Part shown: positions 27,401 through 31,925 of the stretch, in pieces
Numbering within the stretch: the stretch's first letter is position 1
Layout of the letters: the number at the start of each line of letters is the position of its first letter
DNA from: Ariolimax columbianus
Taxonomy: Eukaryota > Mollusca > Gastropoda > Stylommatophora > Arionidae
Direction: 5' to 3'
Length of the DNA: 64,000 bases
Assembly (NCBI GenBank): GCA_036924085.1
Contig: JAVGWX010000019.1
Coordinates: forward strand, 9,876,361-9,940,360
Made by a program: the position numbers and the translations under genes
The notes under the pieces: model-generated
Database searches by the model: none
What the model was told of the DNA's origin: nothing
Seen by the model: only the letters and a program-made list of their open reading frames with translations

Positions 27401-28063
27401 CATGAAAGGTTACAGTGCACTAATTTGTTCCAACCTTGGTACCACTGAGATAGTGAAGATGATGATTAAATACCTTAGTTGTGAGCTGGTAATTCTTCAG
27501 CCCAATGCCTCCACCCGGACAAAGGCACACGTCTTCCTCAGTGGTTGTCTGGGAGATGCCCGGTGCATGATTTCGAACAAATGACTCTAACCAAAGACGT
27601 ATTTCGATACAACCTTTGAATGACATGCTCAGGATCCGTCATAATTTGATAGATTAACAGGCTGCACTAGTTTATGCGGTGTACAAAATGGCAGCTATAT
27701 GGGTTATAGGGAAGTTGGTTGAAATAGGAGAAATAGAAGTTCACGAAAACAGTCAAGTCTAAATAAAATCTGATAAAAATGGGTATCCAAGAAACTGGTG
27801 GTATACAGACTATAGTCTTCTAAACCAGTATAAAAGGCGTTAAGTTAAGTATCCTTGAATATCAACGCTTGTACCACGGATATACAGCATTAGCAATGTC
27901 TTACCTGAATACAGTTCTCTATCGGCTCTCGTCCATGCAATGATCTTGACATAATCTGTGACGTAGAGGGGATTGATAATACACCTGAGGACGGCCGTAC
28001 TGCCTCGCATGACCCACTTATGACTTAAGGCCACCTCGTAATTCGTGTACTGTTCTACCAGCA
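320..28063 (-). CDS. Dscam: Dscam-like immunoglobulin cell-adhesion receptor, partial gene (Ig2 to FN3-1, 16 exons)
   Basis: Sixteen minus-strand exons join into one open frame of 2,619 bases (about 872 codons) encoding Ig2-Ig9 and the first fibronectin III domain. Family signatures include MYQCFVRNDHD in Ig4, PPRWVMEP at the start of Ig8, ISWQMPFDGNSPI in FN3-1 and YHIRVLANNSVG near its end. Every Ig domain keeps both cysteines and the core tryptophan, and many NxS/T sites fit an extracellular glycoprotein. Dscam proteins are single-pass membrane receptors for homophilic recognition in neurite self-avoidance; that role is family knowledge, not seen here. Introns between whole domains are all phase 1. 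Introns inside domains are phase 1 except those in Ig5 and Ig7 (phase 0) and Ig9 (phase 2). Ig1 and the signal peptide (upstream), and FN3-2 onward, the membrane segment and the tail (below position 1), are missing. No duplicated exon cassettes are visible. A Dscam paralogue cannot be excluded. Confidence 0.95.
548..1480 (-). pseudogene. Degenerate non-LTR retrotransposon 3' part
   Basis: The minus strand near 959-990 encodes PVLYGSETWTL, a motif common near the C terminus of RTE- and CR1-type polymerases. The frame is broken. The 3' end appears to be the short (TTA)n run at 548-565. It is an old relic in the FN3-1 intron. Confidence 0.6.
1481..2438. other. Unassigned intron sequence
   Basis: No conserved reading frame, RNA gene or clear repeat was recognised between the LINE relic and the FN3-1 first-half exon. 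Confidence 0.4.
2439..2570 (-). CDS. Dscam: Dscam exon: FN3-1, first half
   Basis: The exon is 132 bp, phase 1 at both ends. It encodes EPPEPPGKVEVMNVTSRG followed by ISWQMPFDGNSPIIGY, the A-C strands of the first fibronectin III domain. The donor is GTCAGT. Confidence 0.94.
2838..2890 (+). repeat. tRNA-like SINE head, degenerate
   Basis: GTCAGTGGCTGAGTGGCTAG resembles an A box, but the expected B box is damaged. I call it an old SINE fragment rather than a tRNA gene. Confidence 0.35.
3056..3280 (+). repeat. Family F SINE-like copy
   Basis: A tRNA-like start (GGGGTAGAGAACTCGC), a B-box-like AGGTTCAATAT and a body with CACTCCAGTTGACC and AATGGGTAC are shared with copies at 9536-9640 and 41658-41840. 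The copies are divergent, so the borders are approximate. Confidence 0.5.
3316..3464 (-). CDS. Dscam: Dscam exon: Ig9, second half
   Basis: The exon is 149 bp, entering in phase 2 and leaving in phase 1. It encodes LSQLTLNPTTRTDSG, the second cysteine in FYTCNAKNKFGN and the linker to the fibronectin domains. Confidence 0.93.
3607..4056 (+). repeat. Family A tRNA-derived SINE, dimeric copy
   Basis: The first unit has an A-box-like TAGTGGATAAGTGG, a B box GGTTCGATCCCC, a body of about 180 bp and an A-rich tail. A second unit follows at once, starting near the B box. The pair is flanked by TCTGTCTTGA (3597-3606) and TCTGCCTTGA (4057-4066), a target duplication with one mismatch, so the dimer probably inserted as one unit. 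Other copies are at 20430-20682 and 62037-62294. Confidence 0.85.
4422..4775 (+). repeat. Family B SINE-like retroposon, full copy
   Basis: The 354-bp element starts GGATCAAGATGCTGAGCAGC and ends with AACGAACGAAGCC and AAGCC repeats. It is flanked by a perfect 18-bp duplication, aagtcaaataaaagtaga, at 4404-4421 and 4776-4793. That proves a discrete insertion, and the duplication length fits LINE-assisted retroposition. No canonical tRNA boxes are seen, so its origin is unknown. At least ten other copies occur in the window. Confidence 0.9.
4794..5230. other. AT-rich intron sequence
   Basis: Nothing recognisable was found in this AT-rich stretch before the 24-bp array. Confidence 0.4.
5231..5526. 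repeat. 24-bp minisatellite, about 12 units
   Basis: Tandem copies of TTCTAATGTGTCATTTATTC plus four bases. Because 24 is a multiple of three, it produces long apparent reading frames that are not genes. Confidence 0.95.
5655..5975 (+). repeat. Family C repeat, unexpanded copy
   Basis: It begins with TAACATCTGGTCAGGCAAAA, passes a single TGATTAGACATGTTAGCCAG module, and ends with CATCCTTTTTAGGGCGCACA. Other copies at 29235-30545, 32703-33245 and 43872-44165 share the same order, and those at 26985-27240 and 31258-31600 are inverted. The single module here is the baseline for the expanded copies. Confidence 0.75.
6001..6148 (-). CDS. Dscam: Dscam exon: Ig9, first half
   Basis: The exon is 148 bp, entering in phase 1 and leaving in phase 2 (GTAAGA donor). 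It encodes PARFNEPRHNYTV, the cysteine in TMECQAVGDKPL and the tryptophan in ISWSFHG. Confidence 0.93.
6160..6859. other. Unassigned intron sequence
   Basis: No gene, RNA or repeat was recognised. Confidence 0.4.
6922..7364. mobile_element. Foldback element with 210-bp perfect inverted repeats
   Basis: The arms 6922-7131 and 7155-7364 are reverse complements of equal length with no difference that I can see, around a 23-bp centre. One arm matches a single-arm copy at 52752-52950 and, more weakly, 13670-13760. No coding capacity is present. It could be two opposite copies of a short retroelement unit, a foldback transposon or an assembly artefact. Confidence 0.85.
7227..7251 (+). ncRNA. Hammerhead-ribozyme-like core (damaged)
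   Basis: CTGATGA is followed by a GGCC-TATT-GGTC hairpin and GTAAC in place of the catalytic GAAAC. The mirror copy lies in the other arm. A two-base-pair stem III (AC/GT) can be drawn, but no stem I was found. See the copy at 52818-52842. Confidence 0.35.
7882..8064 (-). CDS. Dscam: Dscam exon: Ig8, second half
   Basis: The exon is 183 bp, phase 1 at both ends, with a CACAG acceptor and a GTAAGT donor. It encodes HNGTLLINNAKEEDHG and the second cysteine in YYLCHASNGVG. Confidence 0.95.
8065..8574. other. Intron sequence with a LINE 3'-end fragment
   Basis: Positions 8405-8520 match the 3' end of the CR1-like family G (AACTGGTTGTATACA and CTTCTAAACTAGTATAA). The rest is unassigned. Confidence 0.5.
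8575..8892 (-). repeat. Family B copy, diverged
   Basis: Family landmarks are present in reverse order: AGTAGCAGGATGTTGTCTGG, CAACACATCCAACTTCAGCA, GCCTGTTATCCAGGATCA and AAGGGTCTTGGCAG. It is older than the copies at 41136 and 60684. Confidence 0.8.
8893..9321. other. Intron sequence with a GT/TA microsatellite
   Basis: A (GT)n(TA)n run lies at about 9000-9045. Nothing else is recognised before the Ig8 exon. Confidence 0.5.
9322..9441 (-). CDS. Dscam: Dscam exon: Ig8, first half
   Basis: The exon is 120 bp, phase 1 at both ends. It encodes PPRWVMEPEDSFV, the cysteine in QLYCQADG and the tryptophan in VVWKKAEG. The donor is GTGGGT; a second GTGGGT four bases further in would be a less likely alternative. 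Confidence 0.93.
9536..9640 (+). repeat. Family F SINE fragment
   Basis: GGTTCAATCCATGG, CACACTCCAGTCT and CAATGGGTACTT match the copy at 3056-3280. Confidence 0.45.
9641..9944. other. Unassigned intron sequence
   Basis: A short run of GGCTGGAGAG-type imperfect repeats lies at about 9850-9945. Nothing else is recognised. Confidence 0.4.
9945..10390 (+). pseudogene. CR1-like LINE 3' fragment (family G)
   Basis: Translation with frame breaks gives RIQRRVTKLIVGF, YEERLRKTGLQRL, KSRLDTRKYFFS and WNALPQKIVEAASVNAFKNR, the C-terminal hallmarks of CR1/Jockey-type polymerases. It ends with CTTCTAAACTAGTATAATGA. Several stops make it a dead copy. Confidence 0.8.
10640..10745 (+). repeat. Family G 3'-end fragment
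   Basis: TTTTTAGATCAAGTG, AAACTGGCTGCATACAGAC and TTCTAAACCAGTATAAAG match the 3' end of the LINE at 9945-10390. Confidence 0.6.
10750..11000 (-). repeat. Family B copy, very degenerate
   Basis: Weak family B landmarks are visible (GGTGGAACAGGGTCTTGGGC and a serine-rich-looking reversed tail). The call rests on their order only. Confidence 0.35.
11062..11260. repeat. Poly-G run and family I fragment
   Basis: A G run of about 25 with one T break (11064-11090) is followed by a stretch sharing GTACTAGGTCTCA with family I copies at 60-250 and 34765-34890. Confidence 0.5.
11332..11455 (-). CDS. Dscam: Dscam exon: Ig7, second half
   Basis: The exon is 124 bp, entering in phase 0 and leaving in phase 1. 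It encodes LGDYSILSINGATPKHDG, the second cysteine in YTCYVSNAAA, and two glycosylation sites. It ends with LHID before a GTATGA donor. Confidence 0.93.
11545..11785 (+). pseudogene. RNase H-class LINE, C-terminal fragment
   Basis: The frame 11572-11760 reads LCACDTAPMKAEHILQSCPL and then KLYERIQSLESTAVFV, a LINE C-terminal zinc-knuckle and tail. It ends in ACGAACGAGGAAGAAGAG, the GAA-rich tail seen on related copies. It lies 90 bp from the Ig7 second-half acceptor. Confidence 0.7.
12035..12332. repeat. 31-bp minisatellite, about 9 units
   Basis: Tandem units are built around CTGTTTAATAGTAATACATC, with CTCTTTCTG and CTCCCTCTG variants. Confidence 0.93.
12393..12547 (-). CDS. Dscam: Dscam exon: Ig7, first half
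   Basis: The exon is 155 bp, entering in phase 1 and leaving in phase 0 (GTGAGT donor). It encodes EPPVIDPFHFR, the cysteine in LVTCAIISGDLP and the tryptophan in IQWEKDG. In insect Dscam1 this domain is encoded by the variable exon 9 cluster; here there is one copy. Confidence 0.94.
12747..12940. repeat. 30-bp minisatellite, 6 units, with an inverted last unit
   Basis: Units read AATTGGAGTATTACACCACA plus ten bases. The array ends with TATAATACTCC and then GAGTATTATAATT, so the final partial unit is inverted and can pair with its neighbour. Confidence 0.93.
13091..13249 (-). CDS. Dscam: Dscam exon: Ig6, second half
   Basis: The exon is 159 bp, phase 1 at both ends, with a GTGAGT donor. It encodes DNGTLIIRHVQREDSG and the second cysteine in YTCVARN, the usual Ig6 F strand of Dscam. 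Confidence 0.95.
13333..13489 (+). repeat. Family B copy, 5'-truncated
   Basis: Only the 3' half is present (157 bp), ending in a (GAA)n tail. It is flanked by a perfect 12-bp duplication, aggaaactgact, at 13321-13332 and 13490-13501. Truncation at the 5' end plus a duplication is typical of target-primed reverse transcription. Confidence 0.88.
13670..13760 (-). repeat. Degenerate copy of the foldback arm
   Basis: ACCTATGTCACGACCAAAAG and CAACTGACAAATGACAAC resemble the minus strand of the arm at 7155-7364. The hammerhead-like core is lost. Confidence 0.4.
13900..15497 (+). mobile_element. RTE-type LINE, internally deleted (endonuclease kept, reverse transcriptase lost)
   Basis: An AP-type endonuclease is readable in pieces: MGTWNVCGLTNKQSRIVEF (about 14178), IQVYMPCNDS, LIVMGDFNGRVG (about 14590, with the catalytic Asp-Asn pair) and DTDHRPVV (about 14835). 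Linker sequence such as RKLWWNEETKKAVKNRK follows. Near 15360 the frame jumps to the extreme C terminus (VPQRPDGLRNELN), and the stop lies in a CTGAACTGAA tail. The whole reverse transcriptase domain is absent. Frameshifts and stops show it is dead. It sits in the intron between the two Ig6 exons. Confidence 0.85.
15563..15673 (-). CDS. Dscam: Dscam exon: Ig6, first half
   Basis: The exon is 111 bp, phase 1 at both ends. It encodes TPFIKPMPNVTATA, the cysteine in SLRCYVSG and the tryptophan in SIHWTRG. Its donor (GTAAGG) lies about 70 bp from the tail of an RTE insertion in the next intron. Confidence 0.93.
15674..15967. other. Intron sequence with a poly-C run
   Basis: A run of about 22 C lies at 15846-15867. 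No other feature is recognised. Confidence 0.5.
15968..16400 (-). pseudogene. LINE C-terminal fragment with zinc-knuckle
   Basis: The minus strand reads KSLNRLRTGVSRGKRNMKQ and then DDTCGCGTIQDQEHLMTCSN and EYWIHAV before a stop. The CxCG...HLMxC pattern is the usual C-terminal knuckle of animal LINE polymerases. One break separates the parts. Confidence 0.65.
16401..17129. other. Unassigned intron sequence
   Basis: No gene is recognised. The stretch at 16985-17060 shares CATCCATCTCCGATAG and GAGATCAGG with 46585-46645, so a diverged repeat lies here. Confidence 0.4.
17130..18210 (+). repeat. Family B copy with two internal tandem expansions
   Basis: The element starts GGATCAAGATGCTAAGCAGT. 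A 33-bp 5' module (GATGACTGCTAGTGCCAGGG plus 13) is repeated four times at about 17165-17300. After the normal middle part, the 3' module (GGGCTTGGTAGCGGGAGTGA plus 11, 31 bp) is repeated about 20 times at 17545-18180. The element ends in AACGAACAATGACAAAGAAG. Both modules occur once in unexpanded copies. Confidence 0.9.
18362..18557 (-). CDS. Dscam: Dscam exon: Ig5, second half
   Basis: The exon is 196 bp, entering in phase 0 and leaving in phase 1. It encodes the core tryptophan in VSWSLDG, the YVNIT glycosylation site and the second cysteine in YTCYAASKVG. The last residues are LNVYG. Confidence 0.94.
18866..19210. repeat. 48-bp minisatellite, about 6.5 units
   Basis: Tandem units are built around GAATTGAGCTATCTAAGTAA and GGGCGGGGTCACTATAGAAG. 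The unit is a multiple of three, which explains an open frame through it. No protein family is suggested. Confidence 0.93.
19455..19612 (-). repeat. Family B copy, 5'-truncated
   Basis: TTGTTCTCGATCTCCCGTAA to CAACACATCCGTCTTCGGCA matches the 3' half of family B in reverse, with a TTCTTCTTC (GAA) tail. A short CACAGAT flanks both sides. Confidence 0.75.
19640..20417. other. Unassigned intron sequence
   Basis: A minus-strand open stretch of 97 codons (19899-20192) has no recognised domain and may be chance or an unknown relic. Nothing else was identified. Confidence 0.35.
20430..20682 (-). repeat. Family A tRNA-derived SINE
   Basis: A complete minus-strand copy runs from tRNA-like head (about 20680) to A-rich tail (about 20430). 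It is flanked by a perfect 12-bp duplication, tatccaacgtat, at 20418-20429 and 20683-20694. Confidence 0.92.
20840..20940 (-). CDS. Dscam: Dscam exon: Ig5, first half
   Basis: The exon is 101 bp, entering in phase 1 and leaving in phase 0 with a GTTTGT donor. It encodes AAQPLLVDGFQEQF and the first cysteine in TMHCRFSGNPVPQ. It joins in frame to VSWSLDG of the next exon. Confidence 0.92.
21254..21426 (+). repeat. Family B copy, 5'-truncated
   Basis: The 173-bp 3' half ends in (GAAGAA)n. A perfect 11-bp duplication, acagaggtagt, flanks it at 21243-21253 and 21427-21437. Confidence 0.88.
21590..21665 (-). repeat. tRNA-like SINE head
   Basis: The minus strand reads GTGACCTACGGGTTAAGTG and, later, AATTCGAATCACA, in the positions of degenerate A and B boxes. 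No cloverleaf can be drawn with confidence. Confidence 0.3.
21665..21865. repeat. About 45-60 bp imperfect tandem repeat, 4 units
   Basis: GGTAGAGATGAGTTATAATG followed by GAAAATGTAATAGTCAAA recurs four times with alternating tails. Confidence 0.85.
21945..22340 (+). repeat. Family G LINE 3' fragment and an 87-bp tandem duplication of its end
   Basis: TTTGGAATGCATTGCTACAG and GCGTTTAAAAATAAATTGGA correspond to the WNAL...VNAFKN codons of family G. The following segment around GAAACTGGTTGTTTAAG and AAAGATTGTGGACAAGAC is then repeated about 2.5 times. Confidence 0.65.
22341..22625. other. Unassigned intron sequence
   Basis: Nothing recognisable lies before the Ig4 exon. Confidence 0.4.
22626..22895 (-). 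CDS. Dscam: Dscam exon: whole Ig4
   Basis: A single 270-bp exon, phase 1 at both ends, encodes all of Ig4. It has the cysteine in HFNCTTYG, the tryptophan in FTWFKNGR and the diagnostic MYQCFVRNDHD. The acceptor is CTTTCAG and the donor GTAAGT. This is the exon most typical of Dscam in the window. Confidence 0.97.
22896..24219. other. Unassigned intron sequence
   Basis: A phrase around CTCTACACC-TCACGGTAGAAGAGGAG recurs at about 23690 and 23970, and in reverse at 1520, so a diverged repeat may lie here. No gene is seen. Confidence 0.35.
24220..24870. repeat. 31-36 bp minisatellite, about 20 units
   Basis: Units are variants of CTTCCACATGCACACCACCC plus a CATCCCAGCC-type spacer. All six frames are open over long stretches because of the low-complexity composition. 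I do not call a protein here. Confidence 0.95.
24871..25352. other. Unassigned intron sequence
   Basis: The stretch around 25165-25210 (ACATGATTCAATCAG and AATCAAATCTCTCCC) matches positions 8-52 of the window, so one short dispersed repeat is present. Confidence 0.4.
25353..25643 (-). CDS. Dscam: Dscam exon: whole Ig3
   Basis: A single 291-bp exon, phase 1 at both ends, encodes all of Ig3. It has the first cysteine in IELPCVAS, the tryptophan in FTWEKDG and the second cysteine in YICTGVNNHG. Insect Dscam1 splits Ig3 and varies its first half; here the domain is undivided and single-copy. The intron to Ig2 is short (276 bp). Confidence 0.95.
25920..26072 (-). CDS. Dscam: Dscam exon: Ig2, second half
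   Basis: The exon is 153 bp, phase 1 at both ends, with a GTAAGG donor. It contains SGVLHIRNLQEED and the second cysteine in YTCVTRN, followed by LTGE, which is typical of the Dscam Ig2 F-G region. Its acceptor (TCTAAAG) has a weak pyrimidine tract. It joins the previous exon as ELYS-D-DRISI. Confidence 0.93.
26073..26749. other. Unassigned AT-rich intron sequence
   Basis: No gene or RNA is seen. A short poly-G run lies at 26630-26639. Confidence 0.4.
26750..26985 (+). repeat. tRNA-like SINE head followed by a 23-bp minisatellite
   Basis: CCCCAGTGGTAGAGCTCTCG resembles an A box. It is followed by eight units of TCTCTAACGATGACTACGTT plus three bases (26800-26985). Confidence 0.8.
26985..27240 (-). 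repeat. Family C repeat, inverted diverged copy
   Basis: GGGCGTTAAGTGGCGGGTTG, AGCTTTCCTCACATC and ATGACCAGGATCATCC are the reverse complement of the family C 3' half. Confidence 0.65.
27580..27750 (+). repeat. Family J repeat
   Basis: The stretch with GATAGATTAACAGG, GGGAAGTTGGTTGAAATAGG and AGAAATAGAAGTTCACG is the reverse complement of two copies at 51095-51225 and 51275-51415. No coding content is seen. Confidence 0.6.
27765..27850 (+). repeat. Family G LINE 3'-end fragment
   Basis: AACTGGTGGTATACAGACTA and CTTCTAAACCAGTATAAAAG match the family G 3' end. It stops 55 bp from the Ig2 donor. Confidence 0.6.
27905..28063 (-). CDS. Dscam: Dscam exon: Ig2, first half
   Basis: The exon is 159 bp, phase 1 at both ends, with a CACAG acceptor and a GTAAGA donor. 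It encodes the B-strand cysteine in STAVLRC and the core tryptophan in IIAWTRAD, and ends at ELYS. It corresponds in position to the variable exon 4 of insect Dscam1, but only one copy is present. It is the most upstream exon recognised in the window. Confidence 0.93.
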
Positions 28064-28367
28064 CTGTGGGAGAAAACGAATGACACGTGGAAGTGGATAG
28101 CAAATGTGATATTTGTTTGATGCGTATATTATGGACCATCTGGAAAGGTATGAACATATCACTTCAAATAATTACAACATTAAGGTAAATATTTATCCTC
28201 TGTGAATGCATATCATGCGCAGTGAAGCTATGGCAAACTTTATTACAACAGACATAGTTTCGGCTTGGAGAGACAGAAGGAGACAAAGCCATGCACTACT
28301 GAACGGTCTGAGTACGTGGCATGGGAGAGCATCAACTACAGAACTAATTTGCAGCGATAGAGAACGA
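28064..28367. other. Upstream intron, unassigned
   Basis: No exon is found directly upstream of Ig2. This starts the 36-kb region without recognised host exons. Confidence 0.4.
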
Positions 28368-28440
28368 GGGGACTCAGTGGCCCGGTAAGGTGTCCGCCTC
28401 GAGTGACGAAGGTCACGGGTTCGAATCACGGGCTATTTTT
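28368..28440 (+). repeat. tRNA-derived SINE head (family E)
   Basis: An A-box-like CAGTGGCCCGGTAAGG and a good B box GGGTTCGAATCACG have tRNA-like spacing, then a T run. The flanking arms do not pair well, so it is called a SINE head rather than a tRNA gene. Confidence 0.6.
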
Positions 28441-28471
28441 TCAACGTGGGGATCTTCTGGCCAAAATGTAC

Positions 28472-28838
28472 CTGATCTCTGGGTAGTGAGATCGAATCCC
28501 TGATCTCTGGGTAGTGAGATTGGATCCCTCATCTCTGGGTAGTGAGATCGGACCTATGATATCTGGGTAGTGAGATCAGACCCATGATCTCTGGGTAGTG
28601 AGATCGTACCCCTGATCTCTGGATAGTTAGATCGGACCCCTGATCTCTGGGTAGTGAGATCGGACCCCTGATCACTAGATAGTGAGATCGGACCCATAAT
28701 CTCTGAGTAGTGATATCGGACCCCTGATCTCTGGGTAGTGAGATCGGACTCATGATCTCTGGGTAGTGACATCGGACCCCTGATCTCTGGGTAGTGAGAT
28801 CGGACCCCTGATCTCTGGATAGTGAGATCGGACGTCCG
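28472..28838. repeat. 28-bp minisatellite, about 13 units
   Basis: Tandem units of GATCTCTGGGTAGTGAGATC plus eight bases start about 30 bp after the SINE head. Confidence 0.95.
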
Positions 28839-29234
28839 CTTTCAGTGTCAAGCATGTTAAAAATCCCTTGGCAGTTACAAATCGAAAAGAGTAAGCTTAA
28901 CTGTCACTGCTCGGACAAAATTCACAAATTCCAGTTAAAAATCTACCCAAATGATTTGTATCTTCCCCCCAGGCCTATTAAGCGTCAGGAAGTTGTCAAA
29001 TACCTACTACGTATCGAAGCAATTCGGTTACCTGGCAACCGACATTCACATGCCTGTTTGAATGCCAGAATTCCAGGTATTCCAAGAGAAAGAGTTATGG
29101 AGGCCTTATGATCGCCTACGCCATGGTGCTTATATGCGTGTTCGAAGCTAGCCGTGGTGAGTTGAGCTAACTCTTGTCGTTGTTGTTGTTGTTGTTGTTG
29201 TGAATGTCCACAATGAGCAGGTTTACTGTTTTGT
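28839..29234. repeat. Dispersed repeat stretch
   Basis: GCCTATTAAGCGTCAGG, CGGTTACCTGGCAACCGACA and CCAGGTATTCC match 38098-38200. A (GTT)n run lies at 29177-29200 and a poly-G run at 29237-29250. Confidence 0.5.
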
Positions 29235-30545
29235 GGGGGGGGGGGGGGGGAGGCTAACGTCTGGTCAGGCATACCATACTGGTCAGCCATGTTAGTCAGG
29301 GTCAGACATGTTAGTTAGGGTCAGGCACACCATACTGGTCAGACATGTTAGTCAGGGTCAGGCACACCATACTGGTCAAACATGTTAGTCAGGGTCAGAC
29401 ACAATATACTGGTCAGACATGTTAGTCAAGCACACCATACTGATCAGACATGTTAGTCAGGGTCAGGCATACCGTACTGGTCAAACATGTTAGTCAGGGT
29501 CAGGCACAACATACTGATCGGACATGTTAGTCAGGGTCAGACACAACATACTGGTCAGACATGTTAGTCAGGGCCAGGCACAAAGTACTGATCAGACATG
29601 TTAGTCAGGGTCAGGCATACCATACTGGTCAAACATGTTAGTCAGGGTCAGACACAATATACTGGTCAGACATGTTAGTCAAGCACACCATACTGATCAG
29701 ACATGTTAGTCAGGGCCAGGCACAACGTACTGGTCAGACATGTTAGTCAGGGTCAGGCACACCATACTGGTCAAACATGGTAGTCAGACACAATTTACTG
29801 GTCAGACATGTTAGTCAAGCACACCATACTGATCAGACATGTTAGTCAAGGTCAGGCACACCATACTAGGCAGACATGTTAGTCAGGGTCAGGGACACCA
29901 TACTGGTCAAACATGTTAGTCAGGGTCAGACACAATGTACTGGTCAAACATGTTAATCAGGGTCAGAAACAATATACTGGTCAGACATGTTAGTCAAGCA
30001 CACCATACTGATCAGACATGTTAGTCAGGGTCAGGCACAACATACTGATCGGACATGTTAGTCAGGGTCAGACACAACATACTGGTCAGACATGTTAGTC
30101 AGGGCCAGGCACAACATACTGATCAGACATTTTAGTCAGGGTCAGGCACAACGTACTGGTAAGACATGTTAGTCAGGGTCAGGCACAACATACTGATCAG
30201 ACATGTTAGTCAGGGTCAGGCACAAACATACTGGTCAGACATGTTAGTCAGGGTCAGGCACAAACATACTGGTCAGAGATGTTAGTTAGGGTCAGACAAA
30301 ATATACTGGCCAAGACTCCCCACCTCGACTTTCCTGCAATCCTCCCCGTAAACGGTCTGTTTTCATGGCAGCTCACTAATGAGGTGGGGGATCGACATGA
30401 TCCCTGTAGTAGTGAGCGACGTGCAGATGAAGCCAAGCATACCACAACCGACTGGAGGATCCCGGTCCACTTTCATCAGAACGCTCGGGATGGGATGAAA
30501 GCTACAACAACCTGCCACTAAACATCCTTTTCAGGGAACACCCAG
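29235..30545 (+). repeat. Family C copy with a ~1-kb internal 37-bp array
   Basis: The family C start (GGCTAACGTCTGGTCAGGCA) is followed by about 28 units of CAGACATGTTAGTCAGGGTC plus 17 (29255-30300), then by the normal 3' part ending CATCCTTTTCAGGG. The unit corresponds to the single module at 5675-5720 in the unexpanded copy. Confidence 0.9.
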
Positions 30546-30549
30546 TCTA

Positions 30550-31255
30550 TCCAGCTGTTGGTTGGTTGGTTGGCTGGTTGGTTGGCTGGCTGATTGGTTG
30601 GCTGGTTGGTTGGCTGGTTGGTTGGCTGGTTGGTTGGTTGGTTGGCTGGTTGGTTAGTTGGTTGGCTGGCTGGTTGGTTGGCTCGTTAGCTGGTTGGTTG
30701 GTTGGTTGGTTAACTGGCTGGTTGGTTGGTTGGCTGGTTGGTTGACTCGTTGGCTGGTTGGTTGGTTGGCTGGTTGGTTGGTTGGCTCGTTGGCTGGTTG
30801 GTTGACTCGTTGGCTGGTTGGTTGGTTGGCTCGTTGGCTGGTTGGTTAATTGGTTGGTTGGTTGGTTGGCTCGTTGGCTGGTCGGTTGATTGATTGGTTG
30901 GTTGGTTGGCTGGTTGGTTGGTTGATTGGTTGGTTGGTTGGTTGGCTAGTTGGTTGGCTGGTTGGTTGGTTGGCTCGTTGGTTGGTTGGTTGGCTCGTTG
31001 GTTGGTTGGCTCGTTAGCTGGTTGGTTGGTTGGTTGGTTGGTTGGTTGGCTGGTTGGTTGGTTGTCTCGTTGGCTGGTTGGTTGGTTGGTTGGCTGGTCG
31101 GTTGGTTGGTTGGATCGTTGGCTGGTTGGTTGGCTCGTTGGCTGGTTGGTTAGCTGGTTGGTTAGCTGGTTGGTTGGATGGTTGGCTGGCTGGCTGGCTG
31201 GTTGGTTGGTTGATTGGTTGGGTCGTTGGCTGGTCGGTTGGTTGGCTGGCTGGAT
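30550..31255. repeat. GGTT/GGCT microsatellite, 700 bp
   Basis: An irregular run of GGTTGGTTGGCT with GGCTCGTT variants. The plus strand is a long series of GG tracts. Reading frames rich in Leu-Val-Gly-Trp or Asn-Gln-Pro-Thr are artefacts of the repeat. Confidence 0.95.
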
Positions 31256-31257
31256 TC

Positions 31258-31600
31258 TAATGTCCACAATGGGTTGGTAACTGAAACGGACGGAATTTGT
31301 GTCAGAATGTAGTAGCTTTCCTGACATCCCGAGAATGCTGATGAATTGAACCGGGGTCGTCCAGGCGGTTGTGCAATGCTTGGCTTCATCTGCGTGTCAC
31401 TCACTACTACAGGGATCACATCGAACCTCACCATGTTAGCCAGACTGTTGTCCTCGACAACAACCCGTTCCAGGACGACCAACAAGGAGGTCAGGTGAGG
31501 GTCTTGGCCAGCAAATTTCTCCTGACCCTGGCTAACATTGTTTGATCAGTGTGTTTTGCCTAACCAGACCTCATTGTTCCCTATCCAGCTATAAATAATT
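31258..31600 (-). repeat. Family C copy, inverted
   Basis: GTAGTAGCTTTCCTGACATC, GGGTCGTCCAGGCGGTTGTG, CTACTACAGGGATCACATCG and GAGGGTCTTGGCCAG run in reverse family C order. With the forward copy ending at 30545 it brackets the GGTT microsatellite. Confidence 0.8.
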
Positions 31601-31796
31601 ACTTTACTTACTGTTCGTGAAGATAAAGCGGAGAGGAAGGGAACGGGCCACCCCAGCAATACAAATGCTGAGGCCTACAAAAATGAAGCCTTTAACACTC
31701 CACCCCAGACGGCAGTCACTGCTATGGGACTACGTTTACCTGATTTTAATGTGCATTGGCCTGTTCTTTACTACTTAGCTAGATGTTCATTGATAC
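31600..31796. other. Possible SINE 3' part
   Basis: ACGGGCCACCCCAGCAATAC and CTCCACCCCAGACGGCAGTC recall a stretch at 63825-63850. The assignment is weak. Confidence 0.3.
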
Positions 31797-31925
31797 ACTA
31801 GGGGAAGAGGCAGGGGACAGAAGCAAGAGGCAGGGAACAGAAGAAAGAGGCAGGGGACAGAAGCAAGAGGCAGGGGACTGAAGCAAGAGGCAGGGGACAG
31901 AAACAAGAGGCAGGGAACAGAAGCC
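31797..31925. repeat. 20-bp minisatellite, 6 units
   Basis: Tandem GAAGCAAGAGGCAGGGGACA units. Confidence 0.93.

Noticed and set aside
26073..27904. Alternative Ig2 cassettes in the Ig2 intron
   Set aside because: I looked for further cysteine/tryptophan exon pairs on the minus strand and found only SINE, minisatellite and family C, J and G sequence.
28368..28440. Functional tRNA gene
   Set aside because: The A and B boxes are good, but acceptor and anticodon arms do not pair convincingly and a SINE-like body follows.
30550..31330. Leu-Val-Gly-Trp and Asn-Gln-Pro-Thr repeat proteins
   Set aside because: They are translations of the GGTT/GGCT microsatellite.
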